64,000 nucleotides of DNA. It comes from Selaginella moellendorffii. Taxonomy: Eukaryota; Streptophyta; Lycopodiopsida; Selaginellales; Selaginellaceae. Positions 18,410-30,005 of this stretch are shown here, one piece after another. The notes under the pieces are model-generated. The model had not been told where the DNA came from. It worked only from the letters and a program-made list of their open reading frames with translations, and searched no databases. The DNA lies in contig NW_003314284.1 in the NCBI RefSeq assembly GCF_000143415.4, positions 664,693 to 728,692 of the forward strand. The letters run 5' to 3'. The position numbers and the translations under genes were made by a program. How positions within the stretch are numbered: position 1 is the stretch's first letter; the number at the start of each line of letters is the position of its first letter.

Positions 18410-20176
18410 TCATGGAGATCTCGTTCTCTCTTTGGTTGATGATGATGATGAACTCCCATATATGCTTGCCATCAAGTCGTAAGTTGCCGGATCACGCTCT
18501 CCGAGCTCCAGCAATGACTCAAAAGCCACCTTTCCCAAGCCCACATTCTTCCACTTCTTGCAGGCCGCCAGTACTGCCCTCCACGCTACCGAGCTCGGCC
18601 TGTGCGGCATCCTCTCGAGCAAGCCCACTGCTTCGTCCAGTCGATTCGCTCGGCCCAGCATATCGACCATGCACACGTAGTGCTCCTCCCCTGGAGTGAT
18701 CCCATGCTTGGAGCTCATCTCCTGGAACAGCTTCTTGCCTTGCTCGACGCGGCCGGCGTGGCTGCAAGCGGTGAGGACGCAGACGAGAGTGACGCAGTCG
18801 ATCTCCAGGCCTTCGTCCTCCATAGCGTGGAAGAGCTCGAACACCTGCTTGGAGTCGCCTTGGCGGCTGTATCCTGCGATGAGCGACGTCCATGTCGCGG
18901 TCCTCCTGTGGTTTGCCTCGAGAATCCGATGAGCGTCCACCATGTTCCCACACTTGGCGTAGAAATCCAGCAGACAGTTTGCTACAACCGCGTCGCTCTC
19001 CACACCATCTCTGCAAATCTCCGAGTGGATCGCCTTGCCAGTTTCCAGTGCTGCGTTGCTGCTGCATGCGCCGAGACCGACCGCAAAGCTCTGCTCGTCC
19101 GGAGATGGACCTCCGCTCCTCATGCACCGCAGGAGCTCGAGCGTCAAGCGCTCCTCGTTGTTTTCCGCGCAAGCCCGCATCAGAGCGTTCCACAGAACAA
19201 CGTCGAGAAATGGAATCCTGTCGAAGGTCATCCTTGCGTCCACCAAGCTCCCACACTTCCCGTACATGTCCACCACCGTACTTGCGACGAAAGCATCGAA
19301 CTCGCAGGAGCCACTGCCGAGAGCTTGGGAGTGAAGAGCCATGCCCCTCTTGAGAGTCTTCAACTTGACAAGCCTCCCCTCGACCTGTGTCCCTTCTTCC
19401 TTCGCAGCCAAGCTAGCGCAAGCCTTTATCACTGCTAGAAAAGTCCGAGCATTCGGTTCGCAGCCTTGTCTCCGCCGAGCCCGCGAGAAAACTTCCAGTG
19501 CCATCTCCGCTTCACCACTCTCGGCATAGCCAAGCACGAGAGCAGTCCACGAAACCACGTCGTGTCCCTCCATCCTGTCGAAAACCCGTCGAGCATCCAG
19601 AGTGCTCCCACACTTCGTGTACATGTCGACTAGCATGCTTCCAACGAAGAGCTCCTTGTCACAGCCAGCGCTCTCGGCTTGAGCGTGGATCGCCATTCCT
19701 TGCTCCAGAGCTACAGCTTTCACGGCCTTGCCACCTCCAAGCTGCGTCCCTTGCTCGCTCGACGCTAGCGCACCGCAAGCTTTGGCCGCGAGCACGAAAG
19801 CTCGGGCATCCGGCACGCATCCCTGAGCCTGCATTCGCAGGAACAAACGTAAAACCTCTTGCGCATCACCGCGGTCAGCGTACCCGGCCAGGAGCGCCGT
19901 CCACGACACAAGGTCGGGCTGTGGGAGCTTGTCAAAGACTTTGCGAGCGTCCGCCACGCTGCCGAGCTTGGCATAGCTGCCGATGAGCGCGCTCGCCACG
20001 AAAACGTTGGTGTCATCGCCGGTTTGCGCTGCCTCGGCGTGGAGCTGGACGAGCTTGCCGAGATCCTTGCAGTCTTTGAGAGCTGCCAGGAATTTGCGCC
20101 GCCGCGACTTCTCCTCGAGGCGCTGGAGCTTGATTCGCTTCCTTGAAGCCTCCCGAGCTTCCTGAGAGTTTTCCAA
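18410..20176 (-). CDS. PLS-class pentatricopeptide repeat protein with E domain
   Basis: An intronless 588-residue protein. After a basic N-terminus (about residues 1-28, possibly a poor organelle-targeting signal) it carries PPR units such as NVFVASALIGSYAKLGS, DLVSWTALLAGYADRGD, ELFVGSMLVDMYTKCGS and DVVSWTALVLGYAESGE, then TWTSLIAGYSRQGD and a final CVLTACSHAGRVEQG. The end matches the E motif (SVAWRAVLAACKKWKN, then a DPATYDLMASIYG block). The DYW deaminase domain is absent. E-class PPRs bind organelle transcripts one base per repeat and guide C-to-U editing, with the deaminase supplied in trans; the target site cannot be predicted reliably by eye. The gene starts 198 bp from CROOKED-NECK, in the opposite direction. 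Several opposite-strand open frames are shadows of its G+C-rich coding sequence. Confidence 0.9.
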   Translation of the reverse strand: MENSQEAREASRKRIKLQRLEEKSRRRKFLAALKDCKDLGKLVQLHAEAAQTGDDTNVFVASALIGSYAKLGSVADARKVFDKLPQPDLVSWTALLAGYADRGDAQEVLRLFLRMQAQGCVPDARAFVLAAKACGALASSEQGTQLGGGKAVKAVALEQGMAIHAQAESAGCDKELFVGSMLVDMYTKCGSTLDARRVFDRMEGHDVVSWTALVLGYAESGEAEMALEVFSRARRRQGCEPNARTFLAVIKACASLAAKEEGTQVEGRLVKLKTLKRGMALHSQALGSGSCEFDAFVASTVVDMYGKCGSLVDARMTFDRIPFLDVVLWNALMRACAENNEERLTLELLRCMRSGGPSPDEQSFAVGLGACSSNAALETGKAIHSEICRDGVESDAVVANCLLDFYAKCGNMVDAHRILEANHRRTATWTSLIAGYSRQGDSKQVFELFHAMEDEGLEIDCVTLVCVLTACSHAGRVEQGKKLFQEMSSKHGITPGEEHYVCMVDMLGRANRLDEAVGLLERMPHRPSSVAWRAVLAACKKWKNVGLGKVAFESLLELGERDPATYDLMASIYGSSSSSSTKERTRSP

Positions 20177-20374
20177 GAGATTTTAGATCTTTCTCTAGAG
20201 AAGAGATTTTCCACAGGGAGAGCGAGAACTTACCGATCTTTCGTGCGCGGCACTGGAGCAAAAGGAACTCCTCGTGTAGCGCGCGAGGGAAATGCGAGGC
20301 CTCGCGATCTTCAAGAGCATCTTAGGCGCAAAACCCTAAAACCCCGGCATTTCTAGGGTTCTTGGGTCGGGGCC
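20177..20374. promoter_or_regulatory. Shared divergent promoter region (PPR / CROOKED-NECK) with teloboxes
   Basis: The 198 bp separate two start codons facing away from each other. Near the CROOKED-NECK start are AAAACCCTAAAACCCC (about 20330-20345) and CTAGGGTT (20353-20360), telobox-type motifs common in promoters of plant genes for translation and RNA-processing machinery. No TATA box is evident near either gene, which fits housekeeping promoters. Transcription starts are not known. Confidence 0.55.
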
Positions 20375-22861
20375 ATGGCGCGGGAGGCGGATGCGTCGTT
20401 GGGCTACCTCACGCGCAAGGAGACGGAGGTAAAGCTGCCGCGGCCGACGCGCGTCAAGAACAAGACGCCGGCGCCAGTCCAGATCACCGCCGAGCAGATT
20501 CTTCGGGAGACTCGCGAGCGCCAGGAGCCCGAGATCCGGCCGCCCAAGCAGAAGATCACCGACAAGCAGGAGCTCGACGAGTACCGCCTCCGCAAGCGCA
20601 AGGAGTACGAGGATCTCATCCGCCGGGTACGCTGGAACATTGGGGTGTGGGTCAAGTACGCCCAGTGGGAGGAGTCCCAGAAGGACTTTAACAGGGCGAG
20701 GTCGGTGTGGGAGAGAGCTATCACGGTCGACTACACGAACCAGACGCTATGGCTCAAGTATGCCGAGATGGAGATGAGGAACAAGTTCGTGAACCACGCC
20801 AGGAATGTATGGGACAGGGCCGTGAATTTACTGCCCCGGATCGACCAGCTCTGGTACAAGTACATCCATATGGAGGAGATGATGGTGAACATCGGTGGTG
20901 CTCGCCAGATTTTCGAGAGATGGATGCTCTGGGAGCCCGACCACCATGGCTGGGCCGCGTATATCAAGTTCGAGCTCCGGTACAACGAGGTGGAGCGGGC
21001 ACGTGGGATTTACGAGAGATACGTCCGCTGTCTTCCCACCGTCAAGGCGTGGATCCGGTTCGCGAAGTTTGAGTTTAAGAACGGGGACGTGACGAGGGCC
21101 CGGGATTGCTACCACCGAGCGGTGGTGGAGCTCGGCGAGGATGGTCAGACCGAGGAGCTATTTGTAGCGTTTGCCAACTTTGAGGAGCGGTGCAAGGAGT
21201 TTGAGAGGGCCCGGGCTATTTACAAGTACGCTCTGGACAACATACCGAAGTCGCAGGCGGAGGAGCTGTACAAGAAGTTTGTGGCTTTTGAGAAGCAGCA
21301 CGGGAACAGGGAGGGTATCGAGGATGTGATTGTGAGCAAGCGAAGGTTCCAGTACGAGGATGAAGTCAAGAAGAATCCACTCAACTATGATTTCTGGTTC
21401 GATTATATTCGGCTGGAGGAAAGTGTTGGGGACAAGGATAGGATTCGTGAGGTCTACGAGCGAGCCATTGCAAACGTGCCTCCTGCGGAAGAGAAACGGT
21501 ACTGGCAACGATACATATATCTCTGGTACGCAAAGCAAAAAAAGAAGTTGCTTTCAGATTGCTTTATCAACTTTTGTTTTAATTTTTCGTGCAGGATCAA
21601 TTATGCTCTGTATGAAGAACTCGAGGCTGAAGACATGGATCGTACCCGGGATGTTTACAGGTACGTATTTTATAAGTCTGTCACTTGGAACTCCTTACCT
21701 GATCGTCGTGTTTTATTTTTCAGTGCTTGTCTGGGCATCATACCGCACAAGAAATTTACATTCGCAAAACTCTGGTTAATGGCTGCCAAGTTCGAAATCA
21801 GGCAGAAAAATCTGACTGCTGCTCGAACGATTCTAGGAAATGCAATCGGGAAGGCACCCAAGGACAAGGTAAGGTTTTCTTGCGGGCCATTTATGCAAGG
21901 TTTTTATGCACTCTTTGCTCACAGATATTTAAAACGTATATCGAGATAGAGCTCCAGCTTGGGAACATGCACAGGTGCAGGGCGCTATACGAAAGATACC
22001 TTGAATGGGCTCCCGCTAATTGTTACGCATGGAGTAAATATGCTGATCTAGAGCAATCACTTGGAGAAACTGAAAGGGGTCGGGCCATTTTTGAGTTGGC
22101 AATATCGCAGCCTGTCCTTGACATGCCCGAGCTTTTGTGGAAGGTAAGATCGTAAACACGAAGAGTTCTCTTCCGTGCTGACATTCGTTTTGTCTTCAGG
22201 CGTACATTGACTTCGAAATCAACGAGGGGGAGAACGAACGCACGAGGGAGCTCTACGAGAGATTATTGGACAGGACGAAGCATCTGAAGGTGTGGCTAAG
22301 CTACGCCAAGTTTGAAGGGGGCGTGAGACTGGAAGAGGAATCCGTAGCTCAAGGAGAAGAAAGGGAAATCAATCAGGACGTCTTGAGAGAACAAGCGTCG
22401 CAGCGAGTCCGGCGGGCTAGAGGTAAAGCACTCTTTGCCAAACTTGTTTAACTTTTGTCTTCCCTCAGGCGTCTATGAACGAGCATTCGAGTACTTTAGA
22501 TCTTCAGCCCCGGAGCAAAAAGAGGACAGGAAGATGCTGCTCGACGAATGGCAACAAATGGAGGAAAGCTTCGGTGACCTTGGCGATGCTGCTACGGTGA
22601 AGAAGAAACAACCGAGGACTGTCAAGCGGAAGCGACCGATAGCGCAGGAGGACGGGACGTTTGCTGGGTACGTAGTATATATAACATTTACCCTTTCCTC
22701 GTTTCTTCTCGAGACTCACGGCTTTTCTTGGTCACTCCAGGCAAGAGGAGTTCTACGACTATATATTCCCAGACGAGACCTCGATGGCTCCCAATCTCAA
22801 GATACTGGAAGCCGCTTACAAATGGAAGAAGCAAAAGACAACGATCGAGGACAACGATTGA
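20375..22861 (+). CDS. CRNKL1: CROOKED-NECK-like splicing factor (CRNKL1/Clf1/Syf3), seven exons
   Basis: Seven exons: 20375-21525, 21595-21660, 21724-21868, 21925-22143, 22200-22422, 22469-22667, 22741-22861. Introns are 69, 63, 56, 56, 46 and 72-73 bp, all GT-AG, and every joint restores the family sequence ([75 protein letters not shown]). The product has 707 residues, the usual length. It starts with the typical basic segment ([21 protein letters not shown]) and is then an array of HAT repeats with W-x-x-Y/F-x-x-x-E and A-R-x-x-x-E-R-A signatures from about residue 85 to 640, ending with YDYIFPDE and [15 protein letters not shown]. The protein is a scaffold of the NineTeen complex and joins the spliceosome for activation in the nucleus. 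It looks intact and essential. Confidence 0.95.
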
Positions 22862-23046
22862 GGTGTTGTTTTGTCCTTGTCCGTCAGAATTCTCGGATTG
22901 TACACTCTTTCTAACATGTAGCTCGGCTGAAAACGAAAGAAGCCAAAGATCAAGCTACGTTCTAAAGGGCCAAACATGTATTCATACAAATTTTGATGTT
23001 CTGGGTTTGCTATAGTTTGACTAGTTTTGACTAGTTTGATCATGAC
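22862..23046. other. 3' flank of CROOKED-NECK
   Basis: Probable 3' untranslated sequence, AT-richer than the coding part, lying between two convergent units. No strong polyadenylation signal is certain. Confidence 0.4.
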
Positions 23047-23560
23047 TAGCTAGCTGCTGGACGCTTCTTCCCAAGATGTGCGCAAAGAACCCCTCGCTCC
23101 ATGCGTTAGACAGCTTCGCGTTAATCTTTCCCACAACGTGTGGATCCAAACCCATGAGATAATTCAAGAACCGGGTGGTGACTGCATACCCCTCGTCCGG
23201 TTCCAGCCTCCACGTAGAACGGCCGCAACCCTGCCTTGATGATCATAAACTCGGATCAATCCCTGCGGCGCATTGCCACGCCCGTCCCACGCCAGACGTG
23301 GGTCATCTCGGGATAGATTACCATCTATATCCTCTGGACCAGGTCCCCGGTAAACCACGTGACCAAGAGAGCTCCCAGATGGATTTGATCCTGGCTCGTG
23401 AGTAGCCAAGGATCCAATGGTAGCAAGAACTCCCTTGACTCTCATGGCAGATTTGAAGCGCTGGCCGCGAGTCCCTTTGGCATTGTTGACAGCCACTAAA
23501 ACAACGTTGGCCCTTGCAATTGGAACTAAGAAGAAAGCGATGGCCAGAATGAAGGAGGTT
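23047..23560 (-). pseudogene. Basic secretory protein (PR-17 type) pseudogene
   Basis: Minus-strand fragments in three frames line up with the plant basic secretory protein family: a signal-peptide-like FILAIAFFLVPIARA followed by VVLVAVNNAKGTRGQRF (about 23545-23460), a metal-site block VIYPEMTHVWR near 23299-23325, WDGRGNAPQGLI near 23260, and DEGYAVTTRFLNYLMGLDP with NAKLSNAWSEGFFAHILGRSVQQL down to about 23047. The family has HExxH and is linked to pathogen defence in the apoplast. Here the first His is Pro, at least two frameshifts split the domain, and no in-frame Met precedes the signal segment, so it is dead. Confidence 0.7.
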
Positions 23561-24000
23561 GTCCCATTCGAGAGAGAGAGAGGAAATCTACATTGAATTT
23601 CTCGAATTTGCTGTTATAGTGTCAAAATAAAGTCAAAGAGCAACATGGCTAAGTTTTCAATTGCTTCTTTATTTTGGAGCTGAGCTACAAAGTTTTGTTC
23701 CTAGTCCAACTTTCATGTCAGTGAACAGTTTCCTGGGCTCCAGCCAGCTTCAAACTCACCACTTAGCACTTCCACATCTTGTGGCACTGAAGAGTTCTTT
23801 ATGACTTAGTTGCTATTTAAGCTAATTTATCAATGTAGTTAATATTTAATTTACTTCATTCCTAGTAAAAAGTCTGTATTTTTGTCATATACCCTTAAGT
23901 ATCCACAAACAGTAAAATTCTAGTTTATTCTAACTAGTTATGTAAAATTTATTTCTATAAATTTTAAATTATGTAATTATAATAATGTGCTGTTGTGAGT
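23561..24000. other. AT-rich spacer without recognisable genes
   Basis: Contains a short GA-rich run near 23570 and AT-rich sequence. Nothing else is recognised. Confidence 0.4.
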
Positions 24001-24175
24001 GCATGGAATATGGAAATGGGATACAAAAAATATACATATCAATTAGCCCAAAAACATTAACTTATATACAGGAGTAAATGGTCCGAATTGAAACTAATCC
24101 AATAATTACCAAAATCCCATTATAGCATTGTAACCATACACTTAGACCTTACATCATCCTTTTTTCTCGGAATGA
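24000..24175 (-). repeat. Probable LTR fragment of the decayed gypsy element (left)
   Basis: It matches 30369-30545 in the same orientation over about 170 bp (shared blocks GAAATGGGATACAAAAAAT and TATCAATTAGCCCAAAAAC). The pair brackets gypsy pol remnants, so they are read as parts of the two LTRs. Exact LTR ends are not resolved. Confidence 0.55.
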
Positions 24176-24199
24176 TAGAAGATTGTCAAGGTTCTCTCA

Positions 24200-27100
24200 T
24201 GGATGGGCCAAGATCTAAAGGAACATAAAAAAGAGGCATTAATAGATCTGTAAGTAGTGTTAGTTATTCTTGATTTCTTTGTACAAAGCATTTTATCTAT
24301 TGTATATGCACAATTTTTAGAGGATTGGTTTGCTAAATGTCATGCTGAACTTCATAAACTTGTGATCCCATTTGCCAGAACACTTGATATGATCCTTTCC
24401 ACTTTAGTAAAGAGCCCTTTAGATAAACCATGTACCATAAAATTGGAAAAATGTACTTACACTAAGTCATCCACTTTGTACTCTGCAGGTAAACAATAAT
24501 GGGAGTTATAACATTATTGTTGTCACACTTGTATGTTGCCCAGGTGTTCAACAAACTCTGCTCGGACAAGTGGAAGAATGCTCATCAAATATTGATCCCA
24601 TAACCTAACATTGGTAGTTTGTGACAATTGTAAAGGTAAACCCAACTCTGTTGGTAGTATTGGATCATGATTATATAGGAGGTTATATAGTGAAGCATCA
24701 ATAGAACTCTATACCCCTATGATATACGCATACCGAAGAGATAGTAAATAACCATCCCAATCCAAATGCTAAAAGTTTATGTACTTTGCGATCATCTCTT
24801 TGAAGGTCTGAAGGAGTTGTTCCACCAAACCATTTGATTATGGATGATAAACACTTGTGAAAGTGTGGTATATCCCCAAACAAGATGCCACAATATGAAA
24901 TGCCTCAACCATAAATATAAGACCATTATTTGAAAAAATTCACTTTAGACAAGAATGCTAAAACACCACTCAATTGAGGAGGAAGTAACCAATAGCAGTG
25001 GCAGATGCACTAGCAAAAGCATCAACTTCCACCTAATTAATCAAGTTGTCAAAAACAATAATGACATATTCATTACCTGTAATTGACCATGGAAAAGGCT
25101 TTATTAAATCAAATGCCACCAACTCAAACGGACGGGAAATTACAATTAATTTCAACTTTTCTTTCACAGCATGAGGGGAAGTATTATGAGTTTGGCACCA
25201 AACATAGCTATGCACATACTAGATAATATCACATCGTATTTCCAGCTAATAGAAAAACCTGCGTAACTTCTCGGTTACACAAAAATGTCCCATATACCCA
25301 CATAGAATAAGAGAATCATAGTAGGCATGGAGAAAGTGTGGAATAAAGATCGAAGGCACCATCAGTTGTAAATAATTAATAGGATTCGTCCCCACATAAT
25401 AAAGAAGATCGTCCTCAAAGCGATATTGAGAATGTAAATGCTAAAATGGTAAGTCATTAGTAAGTGATGTAGGATTCTTAAACCCATTGTGAAACCTTCA
25501 AATCCACAGCTTAATCTTTTGAGCCTCATAGACCTAGTCAAGAGAAGGTAAACCTTGCTCTGCACCTTGTGGACACTAAATGTTAAGTACAACAACCTTC
25601 GACAGCATGGAATATTCATCCAAAAAATCCACAGATGCAAGAACAATAGGCTTATTAAAAATATGAGAAGACAGTAAAGAAGGAAAATGAGCTCAAGAAA
25701 AGGCATCAACATCAGCCATAAAACTTTCTGGGTGATGAACAACACCAAAATCATATATTTGAAGCTTCAAAGCCCACCGAGCAGTAAGTTTTTTCACTTT
25801 AATAATGAAGTAATTATAGCATGATCACCTTCTAGTAATGTCTGAAAACCATGTAAATATACTTGAAGTTTCTCGAAACCCCAAACTGCTACTAAACACT
25901 TTTTTTCTGTCGTGGAGTAGTTCACCTCCGTTGGTTGTAATGTATGGCTGATATATGCAATGGGATGGTGTTGATTAAGCACACTCAGGCTCTCTTGCAT
26001 CAACGCATCTTTAAGTCCGATATTAGATGCATCTATGTGCAAAATGAAAGGTTAAGTATAGTCAGGATATGCCAAAACTAGAGGAGTTGTCAATAATTCT
26101 TTGAGATTAGTAAATGTCTACTCACAGTTTGCAGACCAAATGAAAGATGAGGTTAACATCTTCAAAAATACTTGCAACTATGCAGTGCGATTAGAAAGAT
26201 AATCAACAAAACGACTGAGATGCTACATCTTGCTTAGGAAGTGCTACACATCATTCATATACTTTAGAGTAGGGAACTTTAGAATAGCCACAAATTTATC
26301 AGGATCAACTTACAAACCTTCACGAGAAATATAGTATTCAAGATAAGTCGTGTCCTTGGACCCAAACATGCATTTTGACCATTTCAGTTTAAAATCAATT
26401 TCCCGAAGTTGATCTAACATCTTACGAACATCACAAACATGTTCCTCCCATGTCCCCTTCGAGTGGATTAAGACATCATCGATAAAGTCAACAATCACCT
26501 TTAGCATATCGCAAAGAACCTCATCCATTATTTACTAAAAGTTGTTAGAACATTGTTCAAACCAAATGGCATCATCAAGAACTTGTACAAACCAAATGGT
26601 GTATGAAAAGCAATCTTAGAAATATCGTCTTCGGCTATTGGTACTTGCTAATAATTAGAAGCAAGATCTAACTTGGTGAACTAACAACTTCTCCCTAGAG
26701 ATCCAAGAGATCAGCAATATGAGGAAGAGGGTACACATTTGGGAACATCATTTTTTTTAATAGATAATAGTTAATGCAAAAACGAATATGCCCATCAGAC
26801 TTCGTCACAAAATGAAGTTCACACACCTAAGGACTCCACGACTTTCAAGTAACACCCTTTTCTAACATCTCATTAATGTTTGTAAGTAAAATCTTGATCT
26901 CTTTGGGTGACCAACGACGAACAAGAACCTTGATTTGGTAAGCATTTTTAGTTGAAATAGGATGATATATTGCAATCTTAACCTCAAATAATAGGTCAAA
27001 TTCAAAGAGATTAACATACTCCTTCATGAGTAGATCAACCGTTGCAACATAAAGACTATCAAAGGGATCAGAAAAGATAAGAAAGGAACAAAATGGAAAC

Positions 27101-27477
27101 ATAAAAGGAAATAATTTGGAGACAAAAGTGATGGAAGCACAAGGAGAAGCAAAGGGATAAAAAGAACATAAGTGAGAGGAATGGAAGAAATATAAAGAAG
27201 TATGAGACAAAAGGGAGAAGCCTCAAAGTCACACTTGGCATGATTATACCGCAACTAATCTATACTAAGAATGAGGTCAAAAGCTTGACTCGGCATCACC
27301 TACAATAACTGCAACTCAAGCTCGAGATTGCCCATATACATAATCAGGTCTGCTTCATCCCATGTATATGCATGTATACGACTGTTGCCATAAAGAATAA
27401 AAATTGGCTCTACTGCACAACATAAATGTAGACGGTAATATATGGCAACAGATCGAATAATAGAAAATAAACTCAAG
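24200..27477 (-). pseudogene. Ty3/gypsy retrotransposon pol remnant
   Basis: Decayed minus-strand pol in the order protease-linker, reverse transcriptase, RNase H, integrase. Visible blocks are RRWSPKEIKILLTNINEMLEKGV (about 26950-26845, start of reverse transcriptase), VDFIDDVLIHS with WSKCMFG (26520-26340, the YIDD-type catalytic box with Tyr changed), DASNIGLKDALMQ and STTEKKCLVAVW (26040-25880, RNase H), and CQTHNTSPH then PFELVAFDLIKPFP plus GNEYVIIVFDNL (25200-25035, integrase HHCC and core). Many stops and frameshifts show long inactivity. The order protease-RT-RH-IN fixes it as gypsy rather than copia type. Its right part is displaced by the solo LTR at 27478-30229. Confidence 0.8.
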
Positions 27478-27816
27478 TGTAAGCGACTAATTTTTCCATT
27501 CTACTTTAGTCACTTAACCACACCTTCGACCACTTGGAGGAGTCTCATTCACACCCTCCATAAGTCCAATTCAAGACTTGGGGCATGCTAGCCCCGATAA
27601 TGGCATCCATGCCACTTAACATTTGCACTTGGTCTAAATGCCTCACATGTCCGATCCCATGGTCAACCCCCAAGGTACCACTGATATATCAACCTGTTAT
27701 GCTAAAGCCATGCCCATTCACTTTGGTCATACCGGTGGTCTAACACCACCTGCATCACAGTCCTGTCTTTCAAAGATTGGGCCATCTGTCCATGAGTGAT
27801 TATCCCAAATCCACTC

Positions 27817-28665
27817 TGTAAGGAACCAACTCGCCAAGGTGTCATAGGCTAAAGGATCCCCGAAAGCATGACCAAATGACAAAGAGTTCATCGGATGGGA
27901 CTGAGTCGAAGATCGAGTCCAGGACCGAGTCGAAGNNNNNNNNNNNNNNNNNNNNNNNNNNNNNNNNNNNNNNNNNNNNNNNNNNNNNNNNNNNNNNNNN
28001 NNNNNNNNNNNNNNNNNNNNNNNNNNNNNNNNNNNCTTTGTGGATTTGGGTGGGAGTGAGCATGGACTTGTTTGGTGCTGGAGGGGCCATCCAAGGAAGT
28101 GCTCAAGAGCAACTCCCACTCCCGAAAGGGAAATCGACTGCGGTGCTCCTGGCTCATGTGGAGTGGTGCCCCATTTGAGTACCATGCGGCTCATTGGTCC
28201 TCGCCCTTCCTAGGGGCTTGGGCCTTCCTTCGGGATGGAAGTGGTGGGGTAGAGGTACCCATACTGGGCCGTTAGGCCACGGTGTTTCGCCTCGGCGTCC
28301 CGAAGCAAGTGTTGCACCAAAGACTTGGGATTTAGAGGGTCCCATGATCAAGTCTTGTGGTACCAAGGGGTGTTAGGAACTTGGAGGCTTGGTGTGCTTG
28401 GCTGCTTGTGCCTGCGGGGAGTGTAGCCGAACCTTAAATCCAGTCTAACCTGGGGAGGGGGATTGGGAGAGATTTGGGAATCCGTAGATGGATGGCTAAC
28501 ACTCCGTTGCTCGTGCAGTGAGTAGCTGAAACCAAGTGGAACCAAGTAAGAGCTGGTACCATAGGCGGGAACCTTGGCGAGGGAACTTAGCAAAAGCCAA
28601 GGCAGTGTTGGACGGATAGATGAAGTAAGTTGGCAAATTGGAAAGGAAAAATTTTGTGGTTTACA
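27817..28665. mobile_element. Solo LTR-B nested in LTR-A
   Basis: It begins TGTAAGGAACC and ends GTGGTTTACA, and is flanked by CACTC (27812-27816 and 28666-28670). On removal of one duplication the host LTR-A reads continuously (ATCCACTC joined to TTTAGCATCCTTAGG). It contains a 100-N gap. Related pieces are at 1-406 and 48610-49238. Confidence 0.85.
27936..28035. other. Assembly gap (100 N)
   Basis: Exactly 100 unknown bases, a conventional gap of unknown length. It interrupts a GAGTC/GAAGATC-rich tract in LTR-B, probably a collapsed short tandem repeat. Confidence 1.
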
Positions 28666-29339
28666 CACTCTTTAGCATCCTTAGGATGCCTACAGATATG
28701 GGGAATAACCTTCCCAAATATTTCTTTTCCAGTCCCCACCAAGTCCCTTTCTGTCCATGGCCGTGTTCGCCACCACTGCCACTAGATCAAGGCCCACAGG
28801 CCCGACCACTAAGTCCCTTTGTTCTCTAGGACTTCCTTGTCATGTGACTGCATCCTTGGTCACTACACCAGAGGACTGCTCGTCTTTCTTTCCACCATTC
28901 AGGACTTTGGGACAACATTTCGGAACACTGTGGCCCTACGTGAGCCTCGTGGGTACTCTCCCTGCCTTCCATCTTTGGGTGCTCTAGCCATGGGCTTAGA
29001 GCGAGGTTCCATTGAGCCACACCAGGTATCCAAGTAGGTAGTGCCACCCACGTTTGGACTGAGAGCATTGACCATTTGATCTCCCGGGGGAATTAGACTC
29101 GCCTTTTGAACACTTCACCAAGCTACCCCGCTTGTCGGTCCGTATTCACTCTAACCTTGGACTTCCTAGTGGTTATCTCATCACCCAACAATTGGGTATG
29201 GCCTTTCTGGGCCAAACTAGCCTTTCCTGGCCAAATTGGCTCCACTACAATCCAACGCCCACACTCTCCCTACTATACTTTTGGAACCCCTTGTAGCCCC
29301 CCCCCCCAGGGGATGATCACTTTGGCTTTCACCCAACAG

Positions 29340-30005
29340 CCTGTATTAGTATTCGGACTTTGTCTCAGTCTCTGCCTCGGACTCAGACTTTGTCTCAGTC
29401 TCTGCCTTGGACTTGGACTCAGTGTTGGTCTCGGTCTCGGTCTTGATCTCAGTTCCATCTCGGACTCCATCTTGGGTCCATCTCGGACTGCATCTCGGGT
29501 CCATCTCGGACTCTATTTCGGGTCTATCTTAGACTCCATCTCGGGTCCATCTTGGACTCCATCTCGGGTCCATTTCGGACTCCATCTAGGACTCCATCTC
29601 GGGTCTATCTCGGACTCCATCTCAGGTCCATCTCAGACTCCATCTCAAACTCCATTTCGGACTCCATCTCGGACTCCATCTCGGGTCCATCTTGGATTCC
29701 ATTTCAGACTCCATCTTAGACTCTATCTCGGGTCCATCTCGGACTCCATCTTGGGTCCATCTTGGGTCCATCTCAAACTCCATCTCGGGTCCATCTTGGA
29801 CTCCATCTTGGGTCCATCTCAAACTCCATCTCGGGTCCATCTTGGACTCCATTTTGGGTCCATCTCAAACTCCATCTCGGGTCCATCTCGGACTCCATTT
29901 TGGACTCCATCTCGGGTCCATCTCGGACTCCATTTTGGACTCCATCTCGGGTCTATCTCGGACTCCATCTCAGACTCCATCTCGGGTCTATCTTGGACTC
30001 TTCCA
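29340..30005. repeat. LTR-A minisatellite (6-bp and 12-bp units)
   Basis: Units of GGTCTC and GGACTC hexamers pass into 12-bp-type units such as GGACTCCATCTC and GGGTCCATCTC. The same two-part array is found in every LTR-A that is long enough (37080-37440, 39415-39705, 44600-44750, 46385-46770, 49450-49855, 55845-56375, 61742-62285). It lacks stop codons in most frames, which yields long but spurious reading frames. Confidence 0.85.

Noticed and set aside
18602-19438. A 278-codon frame opposite the PPR gene, and similar ones on 19035-20146
   Set aside because: They mirror G+C-rich PPR coding sequence in another frame; no domains are seen and the minus-strand protein is clearly the real one.
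20362-20691. A 109-codon frame overlapping the start of CROOKED-NECK
   Set aside because: It is an alternative frame of the same exon; the chosen frame matches the family throughout and splices cleanly.
24257-24499. An 80-codon plus-strand frame near the gypsy remnant
   Set aside because: No recognisable domain and it lies in decayed retrotransposon sequence of the opposite orientation.
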